This document shows positions 32,245-38,052 of a DNA stretch of 64,000 nt, piece after piece; the first letter of the stretch is position 1, and each line of letters opens with the position of its first letter. The notes below the pieces were generated by a model. That model worked only from the letters and a program-made list of their open reading frames with translations. It had not been told where the DNA came from and did not search any database. The position numbers were made by a program, and so were the translations under genes. Origin of the DNA: Massilia rhizosphaerae (GTDB lineage: Bacteria > Pseudomonadota > Gammaproteobacteria > Burkholderiales > Burkholderiaceae_D). Where the stretch lies: NCBI RefSeq assembly GCF_016093545.1, contig NZ_JADKYX010000016.1:111920-175919 (forward strand), read 5' to 3'.

Positions 32245-33588
32245 ATGCGCGACCTGCGGGAGAACGAGACCCGGCGACAGATGCTGAATCATTTCGGACG
32301 GCTGCTTTCACTCTACGTTGTGCTGGCCCTGCTCCTCGCGGGCGCGCTCGCCCCGCGCGCGGCACGGGCCCAGGAAGGGTATGCGACGGTCCGGGTCGAC
32401 GGGCAGGCATTGTTCCGCCTGGGCGCGCTGGACAACGAAGACGCCAAGACGCGGGCAAGACGCGCCGAGGAAAGTCTCACGAATGCGCTGGACAGCCTGC
32501 CCGCGCCGCTGCTCGTGCGCCGGGTTCCGGCAGCGTCGCCCCCGGGCAGCGAGGAGATCACCGTGGCGGGCCGCCGGGTCGTCCTCGTCACGCCGACGGA
32601 CGCGGAAGGCCACGGCATGACCGTTGCCGCACTGTCGGAACAATGGTCATCCGTCATCGAACGGGCGCTGGCGCAGGCGGCGGAGCGGCGACGGTCGACC
32701 TGGGACAGGTTCGTCAACGCCATTCAATCGAGCGTCCAGACCGCGTTTGCGAGCATCCTGGAATCGGCGATCGTGGTGGTGCCGCGCGCGATCGCGGCGG
32801 CGCTCGTGATCGCCGTCTTCTGGCTGATCGCCTCTGTCGTGCGGTGGCTCATGCGCCTGATCTTTCGCCGCATCGTGTCCGACCTCACCGTCGAAAACCT
32901 GATCAAGCAGATCGCTTACTACGCCGTGTGGGCGCTCGGCATGCTGGTGGCGGCGACCGCCTTCGGACTCGATCCGGAAGCGCTTGCGACCGGCCTCGGA
33001 TTGACCAGCCTGGCGCTCGGTTTCGCGCTCAAGGACATCCTGTCGAACTTCGTCAGCGGCTTGCTGATCCTGACGTTGCGCCCGTTCCGGCTCGGCGACC
33101 AGATCGTCATCGGTCCGACGGAAGGCAGCGTCGAGCGGATCGAGCTGCGCGCGACCATGATCCGCACCTACGACGGCCGCATGATCTCGGTGCCGAATTC
33201 CGAAACCTTCACCTCCCGCGTCACCAACAACACGGCATCGCCGATACGGCGCGGCACGGTCGCCGTCCATCTGGGCTATTCAGTCACGCTCCCGCTCGCC
33301 TTCGAGACGATCCACCAAGCAACGCAACAGGCCGAAGGCGTCCTCGACGAACCGCCGAGTTCGGTGCGCCTGCGGTCGCTGGAGCCGGACCATCTCGTGC
33401 TGGAAGCCCGGTTCTGGACCGACTCCCTGCGCTCCGACTACGTGCTGACGGCATCACGGGTACGGGTCGCCATCCTCGACGGCTTGCGCGGCGCCGGCGT
33501 TCCCCTGCCCGACTCGGTCGTCCAAGTGGATCTGCTGCCGCGGCACGATCCCGATGGCGCGCACGGGCCGCCGGACTCGCCGTCCTGA
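32245..33588 (+). CDS. MscS-type mechanosensitive channel family protein
   Basis: 447 residues from 32245, or 435 from ATG 32281; neither has a clear ribosome site. A hydrophobic signal-like N-terminus (YVVLALLLAGALAPRAARAQ) precedes a periplasmic domain of about 110 residues. Transmembrane helices near 165-185 and 215-240 follow, then the conserved pore helix GLGLTSLALGFALKDILSNF and the beta domain (FRLGDQIVIGPTEGSVERI...). The ending RNVAVPNSE-like region reads GRMISVPNSETFTSR. This matches small-conductance MscS channels with an extra N-terminal domain, as in YnaI/YbiO-like proteins. It should release solutes under hypo-osmotic stress. Confidence 0.82.
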   Translation: MRDLRENETRRQMLNHFGRLLSLYVVLALLLAGALAPRAARAQEGYATVRVDGQALFRLGALDNEDAKTRARRAEESLTNALDSLPAPLLVRRVPAASPPGSEEITVAGRRVVLVTPTDAEGHGMTVAALSEQWSSVIERALAQAAERRRSTWDRFVNAIQSSVQTAFASILESAIVVVPRAIAAALVIAVFWLIASVVRWLMRLIFRRIVSDLTVENLIKQIAYYAVWALGMLVAATAFGLDPEALATGLGLTSLALGFALKDILSNFVSGLLILTLRPFRLGDQIVIGPTEGSVERIELRATMIRTYDGRMISVPNSETFTSRVTNNTASPIRRGTVAVHLGYSVTLPLAFETIHQATQQAEGVLDEPPSSVRLRSLEPDHLVLEARFWTDSLRSDYVLTASRVRVAILDGLRGAGVPLPDSVVQVDLLPRHDPDGAHGPPDSPS

Positions 33589-33699
33589 GATCTTCCATTC
33601 AGCAACGCTGCGCCTCGGCCGGCGCGGGCCGTCTATGATTGCCGACACGACCACGCCGCCGCCGTCGTGTTCATGTCGACAGCCAAGCAGGAGGTGCCG

Positions 33700-34758
33700 T
33701 TGGACGGCAAGGCCATTGCCCTCAGCTCGTTGATACGAGCCAGCATGTACGCATCTGTCGCGATGCTGGCGCTGCTGGTCGTCAGCGCCACCGAGGTCTT
33801 GCTTGCCGTCTTCGGCGGCATCCTGCTGGCCGTCCTGTTTCACAGCATCGCAAGCTGGTTGCACCGCAAGACCGGCCTGGGCGAGCGGTATGCGCTGGCG
33901 CTGACGATCCTGTTCCTGGTGACGGCCGTCGGGCTCGGCATCTGGGCCATGGCCCCCGTCGTCAGCGCGCAAGCGACCCAGCTCGCGGACAGGCTCCCCG
34001 GCGCCATCGAGCAATTGAAGCAGCGGCTGATGGGCTTCGACGGCGTCGCGAGCCTCGTGGAAAACGCCGACCGGCTGCGCGCCCTGCTGCCCGGCGCGAC
34101 GAAGCAGTCGCAGTACGTCGCCAATTTTTTCTCGTCCAGTCTGGGCGCGCTCGGCAACGTGGCGTTCGTGTTGTTCGTCGGCCTGTTCCTGGCCATCGAC
34201 CCGGGCTTGTACATCCGCGGCACCCTGCTGCTCGTACCCGCGCGGCGCCGCGACCGCACCCATGAGGTCCTGACCCGCACCGGCGCCGCCCTGCACGGCT
34301 GGCTGGTCGCCAAGCTGATCGCGATGGCCGTCATCGGCATCCTGACCACCGTCGGTTTGTACCTGCTGGATATCGACCTTGCCATCATCCTCGGCATCAT
34401 TGCCGCCCTGCTGTCGTTCGTGCCCAATTTCGGCCCGATCGCCTCGGTGGTTCCCGCCGTGCTGCTGGCCCTGGTCGCGGGTCCGGATAAGGTCTTCTAC
34501 GTGCTGCTGCTGTATGCGGCCATCCAGGCGGTCGAGAGTTATGGCCTGACGCCGTTTCTGCAGAAACGCATTCTGAACATGCCGCCGGCTTTGCTGTTGA
34601 CCATGCAGGTGCTGCTTGGCGTGCTCGCCGGTATTCTTGGCGTGATCTTTGCGACGCCGCTGACGGCGGCGGCGATGGTTATGGTCAGGATGTGGTATGT
34701 GGAGGATATGCTTGGGAATCGCGGGGAGGATGGGGCTGGGGCGGAAGGGTCGGGGTGA
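33700..34758 (+). CDS. AI-2E family transporter (TqsA/PerM-like permease)
   Basis: 352 residues if started at TTG 33700, which has a perfect AGGAGG site 5 bp upstream; an ATG at 33673 gives 9 more residues but has no site. Seven to eight hydrophobic helices are present. Characteristic AI-2E elements are the long central segment (QLADRLPGAIEQLKQRLMGF), YLLDIDLAIILGIIAALLSF, and the C-terminal PFLQKRILNMPPALLLTMQV with ATPLTAAAMVMVRM. Members export AI-2 (TqsA) or act as Na+/H+ antiporters; the substrate here is unknown. The last 15 residues are a Gly/Glu-rich tail. Confidence 0.8.
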   Translation: MDGKAIALSSLIRASMYASVAMLALLVVSATEVLLAVFGGILLAVLFHSIASWLHRKTGLGERYALALTILFLVTAVGLGIWAMAPVVSAQATQLADRLPGAIEQLKQRLMGFDGVASLVENADRLRALLPGATKQSQYVANFFSSSLGALGNVAFVLFVGLFLAIDPGLYIRGTLLLVPARRRDRTHEVLTRTGAALHGWLVAKLIAMAVIGILTTVGLYLLDIDLAIILGIIAALLSFVPNFGPIASVVPAVLLALVAGPDKVFYVLLLYAAIQAVESYGLTPFLQKRILNMPPALLLTMQVLLGVLAGILGVIFATPLTAAAMVMVRMWYVEDMLGNRGEDGAGAEGSG

Positions 34759-34785
34759 GGCGGCTGGTTATTGTCGTTCGCACCG

Positions 34786-34875
34786 TGCAGTGCGCGGCCG
34801 TGGCGCGGTGCTGTTCACTGCGTGGACGGCAAATGGGCGGTTCGGAGAGGATTGAGCGCAAGCGTCCCGCTCGAT
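34786..34875 (+). repeat. Hairpin-rich island repeat, copy A (degenerate, truncated)
   Basis: It carries the conserved block around GTGCAGTGCGCG, then stem GCTGTTCA-CTGCG-TGGACGGC (with G-T pairs), then ATGGGCGGTTCGGAGAGG and a GAGCG...CGCTC stem. It shares layout and many positions with copies B, C and D. It occupies most of the gene-free gap 34759-35222; nothing else is seen there. Confidence 0.6.
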
Positions 34876-35222
34876 CATTTCGCAGTCGCCGCTCGTGTGA
34901 TGGCGAAGACCTTCGCTGGCCGGACATACCTGAGTCCTTGAGCATCTGCCGGATCTTCGGTGTGATTCGGGCTTGCGGGTGGATGCGTGGACTCATGCTG
35001 CAAGCTGCTCCTGGTGGGATCGAATGCCGGGGCTGCTGAACCCAGCAATCAAGTCGTCCAGCATAGCCTTTCCACGAAACAAAGGCCAGCTACGACGCGG
35101 AACATAATCGCACGAAACTAAACAGCTATATGATCTTGATTTGCCGCCGCCGATCTGTTGACCGTAACCAAGTTACATCAAATACAGCACTGCGAAGATG
35201 CCTTCATTTGCTTGGAGGACAT

Positions 35223-35651
35223 ATGGGAGCAGTGATCTATCGCGGCGATGTCGAAGCCTTGGAAGGCCATCAGCCCTTTGGCGATGGGGGATGTGTTGCG
35301 CTGGTGCAGCGCCTAACCAATGTCGGGCATACGAGCACCTGGCGGCCGGGCCCGCGCGTGGTCGACCTGCACTACCTGAACCCGGGTACTGTAATTGCGA
35401 ACTTCGAATTCGACGACAAAGGCGTCGGACGGTTCCCAAACAAACATGGCTTCCACGCTGCGCTTTTCATCAGGTTCGGCAGCCGCGGCGTAACGAGCGG
35501 CCGGGCTACGTCGATTGAGGTCATGGATCAATGGGTCGGACACGGCGTACACGCGAGGCCCATCAGAGCCTACGGCCTTCACCCATACAAGCCGGGCGCT
35601 GGACATCGCGATAGCGACAACGCCGACCAATTCTACGTGGTGTTGAAATGA
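35223..35651 (+). CDS. BPSL0067 family protein (papain-like/NlpC-P60-type fold, possible cell-wall hydrolase)
   Basis: 142 residues. The start has GGAGG and the frame extends upstream without one. Cys24 in GDGGCVALVQ and His78 in NKHGFHAALF occupy the positions of a cysteine-histidine catalytic pair. PGTVIANFEFDDKG, IEVMDQWVGHG and ARPIRAYGLHPYKPG complete the BPSL0067 pattern. BPSL0067-type proteins are small and lack a signal peptide; some are thought to be amidase-like. The gene overlaps the next one by 4 bp (ATGA). That partner has a signal peptide and looks like a periplasmic inhibitor, so an effector-immunity pair is plausible but not shown. Confidence 0.7.
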   Translation: MGAVIYRGDVEALEGHQPFGDGGCVALVQRLTNVGHTSTWRPGPRVVDLHYLNPGTVIANFEFDDKGVGRFPNKHGFHAALFIRFGSRGVTSGRATSIEVMDQWVGHGVHARPIRAYGLHPYKPGAGHRDSDNADQFYVVLK

Positions 35652-36049
35652 AGCGTGCATTGTTGCTATGGGCGGCCCTCGCGCCAAGTGCACACGCGCA
35701 GGTGGTCCAGTGCCCGAAATTCTACCCTTGGCAGGACACCCCATTGACCGAAGTTCCGTATCAGCACAGGGGACAGGGATTCGTCGCCAAATCAGTCCTG
35801 CGTGGCGCCGTCATGTATGCGGGTGAGATCAATGGCAAGGCGGCGCTGGTCGGCGAGCCGCGTAAGGTGAAGGGCGGCCAGAACGTGTACCACGGCTTCG
35901 AGCCCGGCGAAAGCAAATGGCTCGTCTGCTCCTACGGCGACGGTTCCATCACGTGGTGGGAACAGATGGATTCAAAGGCGACGAGCTGCATTGTGAGGAT
36001 GCGAGAAGGCGGGCGTGATCCGATGGATGTGCGAGCAACGTGCAAGTGA
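35648..36049 (+). CDS. STY0301 family periplasmic protein (possible immunity partner)
   Basis: 133 residues. A short signal peptide (cleavage near AHAQVV) precedes a small beta domain typical of STY0301: VQCPKFYPWQDTPLTEVPYQ, then a charged loop and ESKWLVCSYGDGSITWWEQM ending CIVRMREGG...RATCK. Four Cys residues could form two disulphides. It is translationally coupled to the BPSL0067 gene upstream. Periplasmic small inhibitors often neutralise incoming cell-wall hydrolases, and that would suit this pairing. The role is inferred from context. Confidence 0.65.
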   Translation: MKRALLLWAALAPSAHAQVVQCPKFYPWQDTPLTEVPYQHRGQGFVAKSVLRGAVMYAGEINGKAALVGEPRKVKGGQNVYHGFEPGESKWLVCSYGDGSITWWEQMDSKATSCIVRMREGGRDPMDVRATCK

Positions 36050-36354
36050 CATTGCTCGTCACCGGCAGGATCACCGTATGCCCGTCGCCGATGCGTACGA
36101 CAAGCTCAGTGCCGGCGGACCTGATGACGTGAAATTGGCCATGACACTGCCCGCCTTTTGGCTTGATGAGAGCCCCGAACGGGCTGCATCCCGCCATTGC
36201 CGCCTCGGAACCGACAGCGTATTGCTCCCAAGTGTTCGGATCGTGAGCGCCAGCGTCAACACGGCGAGCGCCGCCAGCGCGGCAGCACGCGTACCTTCGT
36301 TGATTCGAACACACGATGGACACGCGCGCGGCACGGATCGTGGTTTCCTACCAG

Positions 36355-36500
36355 TCGCGCTTTGCAGTGCGCGCCCTCGGCGTGCGGCGCCGTCCGCTAC
36401 ATGGACAGCAAACGGGCGATTCGGAGAGGTTTGAGCGCCGCTCAATCCGGCTTAAGCGCAGCCCTTCGAATCTCACATAGAGGGCGCGCAGGCGCCCTCC
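36355..36500 (+). repeat. Hairpin-rich island repeat, copy B
   Basis: Stems: H1 GCGCGCC-CTC-GGCGTGC (36369-36385), H2 GCCGTCCG-CTACA-TGGACAGC (36389-36409, one mismatch), H3 TTGAGCG/CGCTCAA (36431-36445), the segment TTCGAATCTCAC (36466-36477), and H4 AGGGCG-CGCAGG-CGCCCT (36481-36498). It leads directly into a decayed tRNA-Ser copy. The gap 36050-36354 shows no gene I can support. Confidence 0.75.
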
Positions 36501-36503
36501 GTG

Positions 36504-36560
36504 TCAGATTTGAACTGATGAACGGGCTCCCCCGTCGGTTGTTTTCAAGTTCACTAACAA
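36504..36560 (-). pseudogene. Decayed tRNA-Ser copy (anticodon loop to T arm)
   Basis: On the + strand CAGATTTGAACT..GAACGGG(C)TCCCCCGTCGG..GTTTTCAAG mirrors the intact gene at 37893 (GATTCGAACTCACGAACGGG, TTCCCCCGTCGG, GTTTTCAAG). The match covers the anticodon loop, variable arm and T arm, then fades beyond the anticodon. The acceptor stem is missing. The extent fits a remnant produced by integration at tRNA-Ser. Confidence 0.65.
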
Positions 36561-36714
36561 ACTCAATAAAATCAGCTGGTTACGACAAACCAGTATCCGC
36601 AGGCCGACAGTTTCACGCCAGGGCCACCTTGGTGTAGGTTATTATGTGGATATAGTTGCCGAAACGATCTGGCCCGCCTCGTACGAGAATGATATATTGC
36701 CATGAAAATATTTC

Positions 36715-37476
36715 ATGCAGAAAATCATGGGCGAACGAAACAAGCATGGTCTGGGACGGACTATCCCAGCAGAGGTAAAGCGCATTGTAAGAAAGCGATG
36801 TGGCTTTGGATGCGTAAGGTGCGGATTGGCACTTTATGACTACGAACACTTTGATCCTGATTTTAAAGATGCACTAACGCACGACGAAAATGGCATAACA
36901 TTGCTGTGCATGCAATGCAATCAAAAGCGTAATCGTGGCGTCTTATCTGTAGAGACGGTTCGTGAAGCAAACAAACATCCAAAGTGCTTGTCAGATGGCT
37001 TTGCGAGCGAAACATTCGACTTTGGCACAAAATCGATGACCGTCATTGTCGCCAGCCACGAATTCATTGACTGCTGTACGCTTATAGCGATTAACGATTT
37101 TCCAGTTTTATCGATTCGGCCGCCCGAAAACATCGGAGAGCCATACCGACTTTCTGGCCGATTCGCTGACGAAACCGGAGAGATAACTTTAGCGATTAAA
37201 GACAACGTCTGGGCCGCAGGGGCTGACAACTGGGATGTTGAATGTGTTGGCCCGAGAATAATTATTAAAAATGGTCCGCGAAGAGTTGCTTTGAAAATAA
37301 AATCGGAGCCGCCACACCGAATTATTATTGAGCAACTAAATATGCAATTTGATGGGATCGCACTGAGAGCCGAAAACGAAAAATTTGAGATATCTTTCGA
37401 CGGAAAAAACTGGACAAGTTTCGTAGGGGGCGGCGTCGCAGGATGTAATGTCGGGATTGACCTCCGGAATAGATAA
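36715..37476 (+). CDS. HNH endonuclease family protein, AT-rich
   Basis: 253 residues. The N-terminal HNH/zinc module is RKRCGFGCVRCGLALYDYEH with FDPDFKDALTHDENGITLLC and MQCNQKRNRG, two CxxC pairs bracketing a possible catalytic His. The C-terminal 160 residues are a beta-rich domain (FPVLSIRPPENIGEP, GRFADETGEITLAIKDNVW) of unknown type. Start at 36715 (no ribosome site) or 36727. Codon use is far more AT-rich than neighbours, so acquisition from elsewhere is likely. It lies between two tRNA-Ser copies. Possible roles are restriction or defence; this is unproven. Confidence 0.65.
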   Translation: MQKIMGERNKHGLGRTIPAEVKRIVRKRCGFGCVRCGLALYDYEHFDPDFKDALTHDENGITLLCMQCNQKRNRGVLSVETVREANKHPKCLSDGFASETFDFGTKSMTVIVASHEFIDCCTLIAINDFPVLSIRPPENIGEPYRLSGRFADETGEITLAIKDNVWAAGADNWDVECVGPRIIIKNGPRRVALKIKSEPPHRIIIEQLNMQFDGIALRAENEKFEISFDGKNWTSFVGGGVAGCNVGIDLRNR

Positions 37477-37555
37477 CGACCGGATTGTGATTCCTGTTGT
37501 CGAGGATTCGTGCCCCATCAGCCACGCCAAGAAAACATTTTGATTCAAACACTTA

Positions 37556-37680
37556 GCGGACAGCAAATGGGCGATGCGGAAAGGGCTGCGCTTGCAAGCC
37601 CAGCCCTTCGAATCTCACACGGGAAGCGCGCAGACGCTTCCCTCGCTCCCGCCAGGAAATAAAAAAGCCTCCCATCGGTA
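37556..37680 (+). repeat. Hairpin-rich island repeat, copy C
   Basis: It begins in the right arm of H2 (GCGGACAGC). It then has H3 AAGGGCTG-C-GCTTG-CAAGC-C-CAGCCCTT (37581-37608), TTCGAATCTCAC (37607-37618), H4 GGGAAGCG-CGCAGA-CGCTTCCC (37621-37642) and CTCCCGCCAGGAAATAAAAA. The stems have different sequences from the other copies but remain fully paired. Confidence 0.75.
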
Positions 37681-37706
37681 CGGCAGGGGCCACTGCCTTC
37701 GGCTGT

Positions 37707-37880
37707 TCGCGCTTTGCAGTGCGCGCCCTCGGCGCGCAGCGCTGTCCGCTGCGCGGACAGCAAATGGGCGATTCGGGAGGGATGGCCCTGCAGGGCCATG
37801 CCCTTCGAATCTCACACGCGAGGCGCGCAGGCGCCTCGCTCGCTTCCGCCAGGAAATAAAAAAGCCGCCCATCGGGCGGC
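37707..37880 (+). repeat. Hairpin-rich island repeat, copy D
   Basis: Complete copy. H1 GCGCGCC-CTC-GGCGCGC (37721-37737), H2 GCTGTCCG-CTGCG-CGGACAGC (37741-37761), spacer AAATGGGCGATTCGGGAGGG, H3 ATGGCCCTG/CAGGGCCAT (37782-37799), TTCGAATCTCAC, H4 CGAGGCG-CGCAGG-CGCCTCG (37819-37838). CGCTTCCGCCAGGAAATAAA then runs to the tRNA-Ser terminator. Translations in this tract are spurious. Confidence 0.8.
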
Positions 37881-37903
37881 ATTTTTATTTCCTGGCGGAA
37901 GCG
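37841..37903. repeat. Extended inverted repeat across the tRNA-Ser terminator
   Basis: The end of copy D (CGCTTCCGCCAGGAAATAAA and on to GCCGCCC, 37841-37870) is the reverse complement, with one mismatch, of the tRNA-Ser acceptor end and terminator (37874-37903). The arms are about 30 bp around a 3-base centre. The ordinary terminator stem is 37864-37880; the remainder is an extra inverted copy of tRNA-derived sequence. Confidence 0.8.
37864..37880 (-). terminator. Terminator of tRNA-Ser
   Basis: On the minus strand GCCGCCC-GAT-GGGCGGC is followed by TTTTTT, 12 bases after the tRNA 3' end. Confidence 0.75.
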
Positions 37904-37982
37904 GTGAGATTCGAACTCACGAACGGGTTCCCCCGTCGGCAGTTTTCAAGACTGCTGCCTTCAACCACTCGGCCACGCTTCC
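37893..37982 (-). tRNA. tRNA-Ser (anticodon TGA)
   Basis: 90 nt including an encoded CCA. Acceptor stem GGAAGCG/CGCTTCC with G discriminator, D arm GTGGCCGAGTGG, anticodon arm with loop CTTGAAA (anticodon TGA), long variable arm CCGACGGGGGAACCCGTTCG and T loop GTTCGAATC. Cloverleaf pairing is complete. Copies of its 3' parts lie throughout the island on its 3' side, so it has served as an integration site. Confidence 0.97.
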
Positions 37983-38052
37983 TGAGGAACCGGCATTATA
38001 CATAAATCATTGCCCCACGGGCAGCAACCGGGCGGGGACAAACGGGGCGGGA

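Noticed and set aside
35949..36445. Two overlapping minus-strand frames (35949-36323, 36071-36445), one with a hydrophobic stretch
   Set aside because: They cross the end of the STY0301 gene and repeat B, have no ribosome site, and neither resembles a protein family. A frameshifted old gene cannot be fully excluded.
34759..37892. CRISPR array
   Set aside because: The repeats are long, few, unevenly spaced and hairpin-rich; there are no short identical repeats with spacers and no cas genes.
34759..37982. Integron or prophage
   Set aside because: No integrase, attI or phage structural gene is present; only tRNA-derived repeats and cargo genes are seen.
37545..38005. Several open frames of 80-140 codons across repeats C and D
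   Set aside because: They translate repeat hairpins and antisense tRNA-Ser sequence. Such recurring peptides around tRNA genes are artefacts.
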